Assembly: GCF_013204885.1 (NCBI RefSeq)
Contig: NZ_JABMKX010000004.1
Location: 372,001-436,000, forward strand
DNA length: 64,000 nucleotides
Source: Paenibacillus tritici
GTDB lineage: Bacteria; Bacillota; Bacilli; Paenibacillales; Paenibacillaceae
Reading direction: 5' to 3'
Position numbers and translations under genes: made by a program. Shown piece by piece: positions 27,121 through 36,084 of this stretch (position 1 is its first letter; the number at the start of each line of letters is the position of its first letter). The notes below the pieces were generated by a model. The model saw nothing but the letters and a program-made list of their open reading frames with translations, had not been told where the DNA came from and did no database searches.

Positions 27121-28581
27121 ATGACAGTATCAACTGCACAAATACTGAAGAATTATATTGACGGACAATGGGTAGAAGCGGATACAGCGCAGACGGAGCA
27201 GGTAGTTAATCCGGCGACGGGTGAGGAGCTGGGCAGAGTTCCCCTGTCCTCGAGAGCCGATGTGGACCGGGCGGTGGCGGCGGCCAAGGCAGCTTTTGCC
27301 GGATGGTCCACCACACCGGTGCCGCGCAGGGCACGGATTCTGTTCAAATACCAGCAGCTGCTGGTCGAGAATTGGGAGCCGCTGGCGAAGATCATCACGC
27401 TGGAGAACGGCAAAAGCTTCAAAGAAGCTTACGGTGAAGTGCAGCGCGGCATCGAATGTGTAGAATTCGCGGCAGGCGCCCCGACGCTGATGATGGGCCG
27501 GCAGCTGCCGGATATTGCGACTGGCATTGAGTCCGGTATGTACCGCTATCCGATAGGGGTGGTCGGCGGGATTACTCCGTTTAATTTTCCGATGATGGTG
27601 CCCTGCTGGATGTTCCCGCTGGCGATTGCCTGTGGCAACACCTTTGTGCTGAAGCCCTCGGAGCGTACACCGCTGCTGGCGGCACGCCTCGCTGAACTGC
27701 TGGAGGAAGCCGGACTGCCGAAGGGTGTGCTCAATGTGGTGAACGGTGCGCATGAGGTGGTGAACGGCCTGCTGGAGCATCCGGATGTGAAGGCGATTTC
27801 TTTTGTCGGATCGCAGCCGGTGGCGGAATATGTCTACAAAAAAGGAACAGACCACCTGAAACGCGTCCAGGCGCTGGCAGGAGCGAAGAACCATTCCATC
27901 GTACTGGCGGACGCGAACCTGGAGGCTTCGGCTTCCCAGATTGTGAATGCGGCCTTCGGCTCTGCCGGGGAACGCTGTATGGCCTGTTCTGTGGTAACGG
28001 TGCAGGAGGAAGTGGCCGATGAGCTGATCTCCATCCTTTTGCGTGAATGCAACAGCATGACTATCGGGAATGGCCTGGCGGAGGATACGTTCCTTGGGCC
28101 GGTGATCCGGCAGGGGCATAAAGACCGGACGGTTGCCTACATTGAACAGGGGATCGCCGAAGGGGCGAAGCTGCTCAGGGATGGCCGGGAGGATGCTGCG
28201 GTGCAGGGAGCGGGTTATTTTATCGGGCCAACATTGTTCGACGGAGTGACGGAGGAGATGAAGATCTGGCAGGAGGAGGTCTTTGCGCCGGTGCTGTCGG
28301 TCATCCGGGTGAAGGATGTCGCCGAGGCGGTGGAGATTGCGAACCGCTCACGGTTTGCGAATGGAGCGTGTATCTTCACCAATGATGGCGGCAAAGTCCG
28401 CTACTTCCGCGAGCATATCGAATCCGGGATGCTGGGTGTGAATGTTGGCGTACCGGCACCGATGGCCTTCTTCCCGTTCTCGGGCTGGAAGGATTCATTC
28501 TACGGCGATCTTCATGCGAACGGAAGCGACGGGGTAGAATTCTATACGCGCAAAAAAGTGGTCACCGCCCGTTGGCAATAG
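27121..28581 (+). CDS. iolA: Methylmalonate/malonate-semialdehyde dehydrogenase (acylating)
   Basis: A 486-residue CoA-dependent aldehyde dehydrogenase that converts malonate semialdehyde to acetyl-CoA, the last step of inositol breakdown (also used in valine catabolism). The catalytic Cys286 is in [12 protein letters not shown], and [20 protein letters not shown] is characteristic of MmsA/IolA. The ATG follows AAGGAG; a GTG three codons earlier overlaps that ribosome site and is less likely. The place in the operon between iolC and iolD supports the name. Confidence 0.95.
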   Translation: MTVSTAQILKNYIDGQWVEADTAQTEQVVNPATGEELGRVPLSSRADVDRAVAAAKAAFAGWSTTPVPRRARILFKYQQLLVENWEPLAKIITLENGKSFKEAYGEVQRGIECVEFAAGAPTLMMGRQLPDIATGIESGMYRYPIGVVGGITPFNFPMMVPCWMFPLAIACGNTFVLKPSERTPLLAARLAELLEEAGLPKGVLNVVNGAHEVVNGLLEHPDVKAISFVGSQPVAEYVYKKGTDHLKRVQALAGAKNHSIVLADANLEASASQIVNAAFGSAGERCMACSVVTVQEEVADELISILLRECNSMTIGNGLAEDTFLGPVIRQGHKDRTVAYIEQGIAEGAKLLRDGREDAAVQGAGYFIGPTLFDGVTEEMKIWQEEVFAPVLSVIRVKDVAEAVEIANRSRFANGACIFTNDGGKVRYFREHIESGMLGVNVGVPAPMAFFPFSGWKDSFYGDLHANGSDGVEFYTRKKVVTARWQ

Positions 28582-28606
28582 GTTGAAGATGAAGGGAGGA
28601 CATCAG

Positions 28607-30616
28607 GTGGAACGGATCAAATTAACGACAGCGCAGGCGCTGGTTAAATTTCTGAATCAGCAATATGTCGATTTCGGCGGCGGGCCGGAACGGTTCGTGC
28701 ACGGTGTATTCACTGTGTTCGGACATGGCAATGTACTCGGACTCGGGCAGGCTTTGCAGGAAGCGCCGGGGGAACTGACGGTCTATCAGGGACGCAACGA
28801 GCAGGGAATGGTTCATGCGGCGACCGCGTTCGCCAAGCAGAGCCGCAGGCGGAAGATTATGGCCTGTACCGCTTCGGTAGGGCCGGGGGCGGCCAATATG
28901 CTGACGGCTGCCGCTACAGCGACGGCGAATCAGATTCCGGTGCTGCTGCTGCCGGGGGATACTTTTGCCACCCGCCAGCCGGACCCGGTGCTGCAGCAGA
29001 TGGAGCATACTTACAATCTGTCGATCTCGGTTAACGACGCCTTCAAGGCCGTAAGCAAATACTGGGACCGGGTCTGCCGGCCTGAACAGCTGATGTCGGC
29101 TATGCTGAATGCAATGCGGGTGCTGACGGATCAGGCGGATACCGGGGCGGTAACCATCGCGCTGCCGCAGGATGTACAGGGGGAGGCTTGGGAGTATCCG
29201 CTTGATTTCTTCCGCAAAAGAGTTCACCGCGTCCTTCCCCGGCTTCCGCATCCGGCTGAGATCGCTGCTGCTGCCGAGCTGATTGCGGGCAAGCAGCGGC
29301 CGCTGCTGATCTGCGGCGGCGGTGTCCGGTACAGTGATGCCGGAGAGGCGCTGCGCGCTTTTGCAGAGAAATTCGCCATCCCGTTCGGAGAGACGCAGGC
29401 CGGAAAAAGCGCGGTCGCCAGCAGTTTCGAGTACAACCTCGGCGGTATCGGTGTCACCGGCAACGGCTGCGCCAACGCGCTGGCCCCGGAGGCTGATCTG
29501 GTGATCGGCGTCGGCACCCGGTTTACGGATTTCACCACAGCCTCGAAGAGTCTGTTCAGTCATCCAGAGGTGGAGTTCCTGACGCTCAACGCCTCGCCTT
29601 ATCACGCGGCTAAGCTGGATGCGCTGGCTGTTGTCTGCGATGCTGCAGAAGGATTGAACGCGTTAGCCGCAGCGCTGGAGGAGCGGGGATACCGCTCAGC
29701 GTATACGGATGAGATTGCAGAGGCCAAGAAGGCTTGGGGCGCGGAGAGAGAACGTCTCGCCGGTGTAGAGTATCCGTGGAATGCCGGAGATGAGCGAAGC
29801 TTGCAGGGTGGCATGACGGAAGGCGGCGTTAAGAAGGGTCAGGCTGATCGCGCAGCAGATTCTTTTATTCCAGAGGTGGCCGGTCATCTTGACGAGAAGC
29901 TCTCCGAGTATGCCGGGGTGCTGGGTACTTCGCTTACACAGACGCAAGTGCTGGCGATCATCAATGACACCATTCCACAGGACGCAATTGTTATTGGAGC
30001 CGCAGGAAGTCTTCCGGGAGACATGCAGCGGATGTGGAACTCGGAGGTGCCGGATACCTATCATATGGAATATGGATTCTCGTGTATGGGCTATGAAATC
30101 TCGGGTGCGCTGGGTATCAAAATAGCCGAGCCGCAGCGCGAGGTCTACGCGCTGGTCGGCGACGGCAGTTACCAGATGCTGCATTCCGAGCTGGTAACCA
30201 GCCTGCAGGAGAACCGCAAGATCAACGTCATTCTGCTGGACAATGCAGGCTTCGGGTGCATTAATAACCTGCAGATGGAGCAGGGAATGGACAGCATGGC
30301 GACGGAATTCCGTCACCGGGGTGCGGACGGCCAGCTCAGCGGTGAACTGATGCGTATCGACTATGCCGCGAGCGCTGCCGGTTATGGGGTTCAGACCTTC
30401 CGCGCGGCCACAGCCGGGGAGCTTCAGGCTGCTCTGGCGGCGGCCCGGAAGTCGGAACGCTCTACGCTGATCGACATCAAGGTGCTGCCCAAGACGATGA
30501 CCCATGGCTATGGGGCCTGGTGGAATGTGGGTGTAGCTGAAGTATCCGGCAGTGAGGCAGTGCAGGCAGCCTACGCGCAAAAATCCAACGAACTGAAGAA
30601 GGCCCGCAGCTACTGA
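28607..30616 (+). CDS. iolD: 3D-(3,5/4)-trihydroxycyclohexane-1,2-dione hydrolase
   Basis: A 669-residue thiamine-diphosphate enzyme that opens the inositol ring to give 5-deoxy-glucuronate. The N-terminal PYR domain has [10 protein letters not shown] and YQGRNEQGM (catalytic Glu region). The C-terminal PP domain has [14 protein letters not shown] and the following NAGFGCINN as ThDP/Mg motif. GTG with GGGAGGA six bases upstream is the best start. It is some 30 residues longer than B. subtilis IolD. The extra residues appear to lie in a Gly/Glu-rich linker ([17 protein letters not shown]) around residue 405. Confidence 0.94.
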   Translation: MERIKLTTAQALVKFLNQQYVDFGGGPERFVHGVFTVFGHGNVLGLGQALQEAPGELTVYQGRNEQGMVHAATAFAKQSRRRKIMACTASVGPGAANMLTAAATATANQIPVLLLPGDTFATRQPDPVLQQMEHTYNLSISVNDAFKAVSKYWDRVCRPEQLMSAMLNAMRVLTDQADTGAVTIALPQDVQGEAWEYPLDFFRKRVHRVLPRLPHPAEIAAAAELIAGKQRPLLICGGGVRYSDAGEALRAFAEKFAIPFGETQAGKSAVASSFEYNLGGIGVTGNGCANALAPEADLVIGVGTRFTDFTTASKSLFSHPEVEFLTLNASPYHAAKLDALAVVCDAAEGLNALAAALEERGYRSAYTDEIAEAKKAWGAERERLAGVEYPWNAGDERSLQGGMTEGGVKKGQADRAADSFIPEVAGHLDEKLSEYAGVLGTSLTQTQVLAIINDTIPQDAIVIGAAGSLPGDMQRMWNSEVPDTYHMEYGFSCMGYEISGALGIKIAEPQREVYALVGDGSYQMLHSELVTSLQENRKINVILLDNAGFGCINNLQMEQGMDSMATEFRHRGADGQLSGELMRIDYAASAAGYGVQTFRAATAGELQAALAAARKSERSTLIDIKVLPKTMTHGYGAWWNVGVAEVSGSEAVQAAYAQKSNELKKARSY

Positions 30617-30674
30617 GGGTGCATGATGAAGATGAAGCCTGCCATACTTGGGATTGTGGAAGGGGAAGAACAAG

Positions 30675-31574
30675 ATGATGTTCCGAGAACATGCCGTCCG
30701 GCTGGCCATTGCTCCGATCGCCTGGACGAATGATGATATGCCTGAGCTTGGGCAGGGTAATACCTTCGAGCAGTGCATCAGCGAAATGGCGCTTGCCGGG
30801 TATCAGGGCAGTGAGGTGGGCAATAAATACCCGCGCTCCCCGGCGGTGCTGCGCCGGGCCTTGGAGCTGCGCGGTCTGGAGATCGCCAGTGCCTGGTTCA
30901 GTGCGTATCTGACGGTACGTCCGTATGAGGAGACGGCAGAAGCTTTTTGCATACACCGTGATTTCCTGCATGAGATGGGCGCCAAAGTCATTGTAGTGTC
31001 CGAACAGGGACGGAGCATTCAGGGGCAGATGGATACGCCGCTGTTCGCTGAGAAACCGGTATTTGACGATCAGGAGTGGGCGGCGCTTGCGGCTGGTCTG
31101 GGCGGACTGGGGCGGCTGGCGGCTGAGAAGGGCATGACACTGGTGTATCACCATCATATGGGGACCGGTGTGCAGACGGCTGCGGAAATCACCCGACTCA
31201 TGGAGCTTACCGACCCTGGTGAAGTGTCGCTGCTGTACGATACGGGGCATCTGGCCTTCTCCGGTGAGAACCCGCTGGAGGTGCTGCGTGGGCATCTGCC
31301 GCGGATCAGGCATGTGCATCTGAAGGACATCCGGCCGGAAGTGGTCCGGCAGGTGACTGCGGAGAAGCTGAGCTTCCTCCAGGCGGTAAAAGCTGGAGCG
31401 TTCACTGTCCCGGGGGATGGCTGTATTGCGTTCGGGGAGATTTTTGCCGAGCTGGCTGCCTCGCCTTATACGGGATGGTTCGTCGTCGAAGCGGAGCAGG
31501 ACCCGGCGCTGGCCGACCCGCTGGAATATGCCATCAAGGCACGGCGTTATATCCGGGAACTCAGCGGTTTATAG
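30675..31574 (+). CDS. iolE: Inosose dehydratase
   Basis: A 299-residue TIM-barrel lyase that dehydrates scyllo-inosose to the diketone used by IolD. Metal-binding residues sit in [22 protein letters not shown] and [11 protein letters not shown], with a final [24 protein letters not shown] at the start is the IolE signature. AAGGGGAAG precedes the ATG. It is the last gene of the operon, followed by a terminator. No iolJ (aldolase), iolH, iolI or inositol transporter gene is in this window. Confidence 0.95.
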   Translation: MMFREHAVRLAIAPIAWTNDDMPELGQGNTFEQCISEMALAGYQGSEVGNKYPRSPAVLRRALELRGLEIASAWFSAYLTVRPYEETAEAFCIHRDFLHEMGAKVIVVSEQGRSIQGQMDTPLFAEKPVFDDQEWAALAAGLGGLGRLAAEKGMTLVYHHHMGTGVQTAAEITRLMELTDPGEVSLLYDTGHLAFSGENPLEVLRGHLPRIRHVHLKDIRPEVVRQVTAEKLSFLQAVKAGAFTVPGDGCIAFGEIFAELAASPYTGWFVVEAEQDPALADPLEYAIKARRYIRELSGL

Positions 31575-31626
31575 CAGTTTATAAGTCATATAGGTGGCAG
31601 CCTTTATGGCGGATGGGTGAGAGAAT

Positions 31627-31666
31627 GCGGGGGTACACGGCTGCGGCTGTGTGTACTCCGCTTTTT
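31627..31666 (+). terminator. Terminator of iolCADE
   Basis: GCGGGGGTACAC and GTGTACTCCGC form an imperfect stem followed by TTTTT. Confidence 0.7.
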
Positions 31667-31675
31667 CATGGATTC

Positions 31676-31698
31676 CCAGCGTATCGCCTACTTCCAGC
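31676..31698 (-). repeat. Inverted half-unit facing the 51-bp array
   Basis: Read on the minus strand this is GCTGGAAGTAGGCGATACGC plus TGG, an exact match to the left part and unit boundary of the type-I 51-bp repeat. It lies about 90 bases before the array and points toward it, so array and half-unit are inversely oriented. Confidence 0.85.
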
Positions 31699-31785
31699 CG
31701 CCACCTAGCCGCCTACCCCACCTTCAGACGGGTGAAGTTATCCTTCCGCATCTTCGTGCAGTCCCCCTCAACCACCAATCTGTTG

Positions 31786-32397
31786 GAAGTGGGCGATACG
31801 CTGGAAGGAAAGGAATAAATCCCTCTGAGTTTGCTAGAAGTGGGCGATACGCTGGGAGGAGAGGGATAAATGCCTCTGAGTTTGCTGGAAGTAGGCGATA
31901 CGCTGGAAGGAGAGGGATAAATCCCTCTGAATAAGCTAGAAGTGGGCGATACGCTGGGAGGAGAGGGATAAATCCCTCTGAATTAGCTAGAAGTGGGTGA
32001 TACGCTGGGAGGAGAGGGATAAATCCCTCTGAATTAGCTGGAAGTAGGCGATACGCTAGAAGGAGAGGGATAAATCCCTCTGAATTTGTTGGAAGTGGGC
32101 GATACGCTGGGAGGAGAGGGATAAATCCCTCTGAATTAGCTGGAAGTAGGCGATACGCTAGAAGGAGAGGGATAAATCCCTCTGAATTTGTTGGAAGTGG
32201 GCGATACGCTGGGAGGAGAGGGATAAATCCCTCTGAATAAGCTGGAAGTAGGCGATACGCTGGAAGGAGAGGGATAAATCCCTCTGAGTTTGCTGGAAGT
32301 GGGCGATACGCTGGGAGGAGAGGGATAAATCCCTCTGAGTTTGCTAGAAGTGGGCGATACGCTGGAAGGAGAGGGATAAATCCCTTTGAGTTTGCTA
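31786..32397 (+). repeat. 51-bp tandem array, type-I units (12 copies)
   Basis: Twelve head-to-tail units of exactly 51 bp. Each starts GAAGTGGGCGATACGCTGG (sometimes GTAGGC) and contains AGAGGGATAAATCCCTCT, a 7-bp perfect stem with loop TAAA. The last ~10 bases vary most (GAATTAGCTG, GAGTTTGCTA, GAATAAGCTG). No spacer DNA lies between units. One minus-strand frame is open throughout because 51 is a multiple of 3, but it lacks a plausible start. Other frames are broken by unit-specific stops, so coding is unlikely. Confidence 0.95.
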
Positions 32398-32754
32398 GAA
32401 GTGGGCGGGAGGCGCACCTGAGGAGCAAAAGTGCACCTCATTCCGCCAAAAGTCGGCGGGAGGCGTAACTGAGGAGCAGAAGTGCACCTCAATCCGCCAA
32501 AAGTCGGCGGGAGGCGTAGATGAGGAGCAAAAGTGCACCTCAATCCGCCCAAAGTCGGCGGGAGGTGGAAATGAGGAGCAAAAGTGCACCTCAATCTCCC
32601 GGAAGTCGGCGGTAGGCGTAGATGAGGAGCAAAAGTGCACCTCAATCTCCCCGAAGTCGGCGGGAGGCGTAACTGAGGAGCAGAAGTGCACCTCAATCTC
32701 CCGGAAGTCGGCGGGAGGTGGAAATGAAGAGCAGAAGTGCACCTCATTCCACCG
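32398..32754 (+). repeat. 51-bp tandem array, type-II units (7 copies)
   Basis: Directly joined to the type-I array and in the same phase: seven units of exactly 51 bp starting GAAGTCGGCGGGAGGCG or similar and carrying GAGGAGCAAAAGTGCACCTC, then AATCCGCC or AATCTCCC. The boundary GAAGTGGGC is shared with type I, but the core differs. The same core recurs almost unchanged at 42710-42913. An eighth unit decays after about 15 bases. Confidence 0.95.
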
Positions 32755-33150
32755 AAAGTCGGAGGTAGACGGGAAGGAGTGGGTGAGAAATTACATTTTT
32801 AAGGGGAACGCCCTCCATCCCTTCCGTCACTCGCCGCCACATCCCGGTCCCCGCCGCAGATCCCTTTAGGCTATATAAATGTACATGTAAGTTTATGAAT
32901 TTCGTGACTCCAGAGAATGTTAGGCCGCCGGCTGCTGCCCTAATAATCTATATAACTCCATCGTTTCTGCTGGTATTTGCCCACCGGATGTTTCCACATA
33001 TATCCACACCAAGTGTGCTTAACCCAAGCAGGCGGGGCATATGAGGCTGGCGGGGAAGGAAGCTGTGGCGAGTTGACTTTATCTGGTTGGCTGGACCGGG
33101 AGTGCGTATGCTATAATGGCAGGAATTCGCACAGAGTTATACTCCTACCG
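32755..33150. other. Gene-free stretch between arrays
   Basis: About 400 bases after the 51-bp array. I see decayed repeat sequence for the first ~40 bases, then no open frame with a ribosome site, no hairpin terminator and no recognised motif. From about 33130 it grades into the 23-bp repeats. Confidence 0.6.
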
Positions 33151-33357
33151 CTGCATCAGAGTTACTATAATGCCAGCATCAGAACACCTATAATCGCTGC
33201 ATCAGAGTTACTATAATGCCAGCATCAGAACACCTATGGCCGCTGCATCAGAGTTACTATAATGTCAGCATCAGAGTTACTATAATTCCTGCATCACAAT
33301 ATCTTTAATCACTACAGCAGAATGTGTATGCCCCTCAGCAGAATGTCTGCATTGGCA
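33151..33357 (+). repeat. Nine 23-bp repeats carrying TATAAT
   Basis: Nine consecutive 23-bp units. The first six read CTGCATCAGAGTTACTATAA plus TGC, or CAGCATCAGAACACCTATAA plus TCG; the last three are degenerate. Five units carry a TATAAT hexamer, in helical register about every two turns. They end roughly 80 bases before the start of the membrane-bound AraC regulator, so they are likely part of its upstream region. Confidence 0.85.
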
Positions 33358-33440
33358 GCAGCTTCGTTCTGGGCGGTGTTTGTGTTAGAGCGGCCGGACT
33401 GCGGCCTGGTATATTGAATGGTTGTGGAGGAGGTTGTCTA

Positions 33441-35693
33441 TTGTTTCGTACCTGGTATCGCCGATTGCTGCTGTCCTATTTTCCTATTTTTTTGCTGACG
33501 GTGACGATTCTGATCTTTGCCTCATTTGTGTTCATTAACGATATCTCCCGGATGGAGACGAAGAAGGCCGACCGCATCTCAGCCAGCTATCTCAGGGATA
33601 GTGTGGACCGGACGATCAAAGAAGCCGAGTTGTCGGTGCTGGAAGCGGTGGAGCGAACCGATATCTACAAGCTCTATTTCAATAATCAGGGCGAGCCGGA
33701 CCAGGGAACGGTCTATGCGGTTGCCCAGAGTCTGCGCAATATGATGAAGGAATCCTCGTATATTCAATCGGTCTATTTGTATGACCGTGTCCATGGAAGC
33801 GTTTTAACGGAGTCAGGCTTGAAGGAGCTTGAAGGATTCTTCGACGAGGACTGGATCAAGGCCATGACCTCTACTCCAGTAGTGCCGGAAGGGTGGCAGC
33901 CGGTCAGGGAGTATAATTCCGACCAGTTTCAGCGTACTCCCATCCGTGTGCTGACTACCAACAAAGCGATGCCGCTTCCCTTCGGCTCCGGGGGGATGCT
34001 GGTCATCAATATCAAAATGAGCGCCGTAGAGCAGCTGATCGACAGCATGGTCAACCAGCAGCTTTCTTTCATGACCATTCTGGACAGCAGCGGGAAGACG
34101 GTATATCAGGCGCATTCCGATACTGAAGGTGCCGCCCATGGCAAGCTGCTGAATACGCTGAATCTGGATCGAAACGGCTGGACGTTCGCAAGCGGAATCA
34201 AGGCGGGGAACCTGTTCAACTGGGTTTCTGTAGTCTCCTATCTCTGGGTAGCGATTGCCGTCGGGACCGTAGTATGTGCGATATTGTATCTGATCTATGT
34301 GACCCGGCGCAATTATAAGCCGATCCAGGTGATTATGAACCGGATTGAAGGCCATCAGATCCGCATGATGGACCAGTCCACCGACAGGCCTGACGAGATG
34401 ATGCTGATTGACGGGGTGCTGGAGGATCTGATCAACCACATGACCGATTATGATAAAAAAAGCAGGGAGAACCTGCTTCTGCAGCGCAGCAAGCTGTTCA
34501 CCGATCTGCTGCACAGCGAGCGGCTGGAGCAGGTGACCCAGCGGCTGGAGGAGCTGTCGCCGCTTACCGGCGCCGAGGCCTCCTCACGCTTCATGGTTGT
34601 ATTAGCTGAGATTAACCGGTATGAGCAGGTTTTCGAGGACCGCTATACCCGCGGCGACCAGAATACGCTCAAGTTTGCCCTGATGAATGTGTTCCAGGAA
34701 TTGGCGCGGAATGCGGAGCTGCAGGGCTGGGCAGAGTGGGTAGGAACCGAACGTGCCGCGATTCTCTTCCTGGCAACCGGCAGCGATGAGGAGATGGCGG
34801 CCAGAATCCGCATCTTCACGGAGGACTGCCGCTCCTGGGTGGAGCAGAATCTGCGGATCTCGCTCAGCTTCGGGATTGGCTCTGCAGCCGCCGGGCCGGC
34901 CAAGATCCGGGAGTCTTATGCGGCAGCCGAATATGTCATGCAGCATAAGCTGCTGATCTATGGGGATATCGCTCTGGCCGAGAGCGGCGAAGCGCGCCAG
35001 CCGCTGCTGGAGACGTATAAATATCTGCAGATGATCGCAGAGTTCGTGAAGCACTTCCGCATGTCGAGCGGACAGTGGCGGGAGCAGCTGGAGCGGATTT
35101 TTGAGGCGTTTGAGCAGGACTTCCTGAAGGACGAAGAGATCCGTTCCTTAATCCAGGCTATGCTGCAGATGCTGGGCCGGGAAGTAGCCGTGATGTCCGA
35201 GCAATTGCAGGACGAGCTGTCGGCGGAGAATGCGCAGGTTCGGCTGAAGCAGCTGGAAGAGGCCGAGGCGATTCATGAAGTGAAGGCTATTTTATTCGAA
35301 TATGTCACCGATTTATTCCGCACCTATGTCTCGGTCAGCGAGACCAAAAGCTACCGGGCCATGGTCAATGAGATGAAGGATTATATCGAAGAGAATTTCG
35401 CCAATCCCGATCTGTCGCTGAAGCATCTGAGTGACCGGTTCCAGGTCTCCGGCAAATATGCCAGCTATCTGTTCAAGACAGAATTCAAAATGAAGTTCGT
35501 GGACTTCCTCACGGAGCTGAGGATGAAGGAAGCGGAGCAGCTGCTGGCGGAGACGGATTATTCCCTGCAGGATATCGCGCTTCAAGTAGGGTATGCGAAT
35601 GCTATTTCGTTCGGCAGGGTATTCAAACGGATTGCCGGCATCACGCCGGGCGATTACCGCTCCTCGAAACGCCGCGAAGCCTCCAGAACCTGA
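33441..35693 (+). CDS. Membrane-anchored AraC-type regulator with extracellular sensor
   Basis: About 750 residues. A membrane helix near residues 8-30 (LLLSYFPIFLLTVTILIFAS) and a second near 260-280 enclose a ~220-residue extracellular sensor region. A linker with coiled-coil and receiver-like character follows. The last 100 residues are an AraC double helix-turn-helix: LSLKHLSDRFQVSGKYASYL, then LQDIALQVGYANAISFGRVF and GITPGDYR. The TTG start is chosen because GGAGGAGG lies 7 bases upstream. This one-component design is common in Paenibacillus next to lipoprotein-dependent sugar importers. It probably controls the transporter operon that follows. Confidence 0.9.
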   Translation: MFRTWYRRLLLSYFPIFLLTVTILIFASFVFINDISRMETKKADRISASYLRDSVDRTIKEAELSVLEAVERTDIYKLYFNNQGEPDQGTVYAVAQSLRNMMKESSYIQSVYLYDRVHGSVLTESGLKELEGFFDEDWIKAMTSTPVVPEGWQPVREYNSDQFQRTPIRVLTTNKAMPLPFGSGGMLVINIKMSAVEQLIDSMVNQQLSFMTILDSSGKTVYQAHSDTEGAAHGKLLNTLNLDRNGWTFASGIKAGNLFNWVSVVSYLWVAIAVGTVVCAILYLIYVTRRNYKPIQVIMNRIEGHQIRMMDQSTDRPDEMMLIDGVLEDLINHMTDYDKKSRENLLLQRSKLFTDLLHSERLEQVTQRLEELSPLTGAEASSRFMVVLAEINRYEQVFEDRYTRGDQNTLKFALMNVFQELARNAELQGWAEWVGTERAAILFLATGSDEEMAARIRIFTEDCRSWVEQNLRISLSFGIGSAAAGPAKIRESYAAAEYVMQHKLLIYGDIALAESGEARQPLLETYKYLQMIAEFVKHFRMSSGQWREQLERIFEAFEQDFLKDEEIRSLIQAMLQMLGREVAVMSEQLQDELSAENAQVRLKQLEEAEAIHEVKAILFEYVTDLFRTYVSVSETKSYRAMVNEMKDYIEENFANPDLSLKHLSDRFQVSGKYASYLFKTEFKMKFVDFLTELRMKEAEQLLAETDYSLQDIALQVGYANAISFGRVFKRIAGITPGDYRSSKRREASRT

Positions 35694-35750
35694 GCCGCAG
35701 GCTGGGACACAAGCTTCAGCATGGTTACATCAGCTACACTCCTGTACACC

Positions 35751-35815
35751 CAGGCCGCATCCCTCGTCCGCTAACCTCCGAAAGGGTGCGAACAGCGATG
35801 CGGCCTGTATTTTTG
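35751..35815 (+). terminator. Terminator of the membrane AraC gene
   Basis: CAGGCCGCATC pairs with GATGCGGCCTG across a ~35-base loop, followed by TATTTTTG. Confidence 0.7.
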
Positions 35816-35820
35816 CCGAT

Positions 35821-35837
35821 GTGAAAGCGGTTTATCG
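35821..35837 (+). promoter_or_regulatory. cre-like box upstream of the first ABC importer
   Basis: GTGAAAGCGGTTTATCG matches cre in its left half and centre (TGAAAGCGGTTT) but ends AT instead of CA, 12 of 14 core positions. It lies about 250 bases before the binding-protein gene. Confidence 0.35.
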
Positions 35838-36084
35838 TACGAAAATCGTTGGTCGGATAAACCGGATGTCCGAATTAAGGTGCTATTGCCCATCCGAAAC
35901 AGGTTTATTGTCAGACCCGCCAAAGGTATGGAATACTGTGGTCATCCCGAAGCAACAAGCAAGCAGCCTTGAACACCACAGGCCGGTATTGCTTGAGGGA
36001 CACCGCTAAGAATCGGGCACTATAGAAGCTCGGGGGTATCATGAAGTCACCATTATAGCCTGCTAAGGCGAGGGAGATGGAACA

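Noticed and set aside
27130..28119. A 329-residue open frame antisense to iolA
   Set aside because: Shadow frame; iolA has an intact catalytic domain and ribosome site.
31724..32428. A 234-residue minus-strand open frame of 17-residue repeats across the 51-bp array
   Set aside because: It stays open only because the unit is a multiple of 3 and this frame has no stop; there is no ribosome site or plausible start, and it ends in non-repeat DNA without a domain.
32136..32747. Minus-strand frames of Cys/Ser/Pro-rich repeats over the type-II units
   Set aside because: Several frames are open at once over the same repeats, which is expected from repeat length; no translation signals.
31786..32754. 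CRISPR array
   Set aside because: Units abut directly and are similar over their full length; there are no unique spacers and no cas genes.
33441..35693. Start at the upstream ATG (33324) for the membrane AraC regulator
   Set aside because: It would translate through the 23-bp repeats and a Cys/Gly-rich stretch; GGAGGAGG before the TTG at 33441 gives a normal N-terminal membrane helix.
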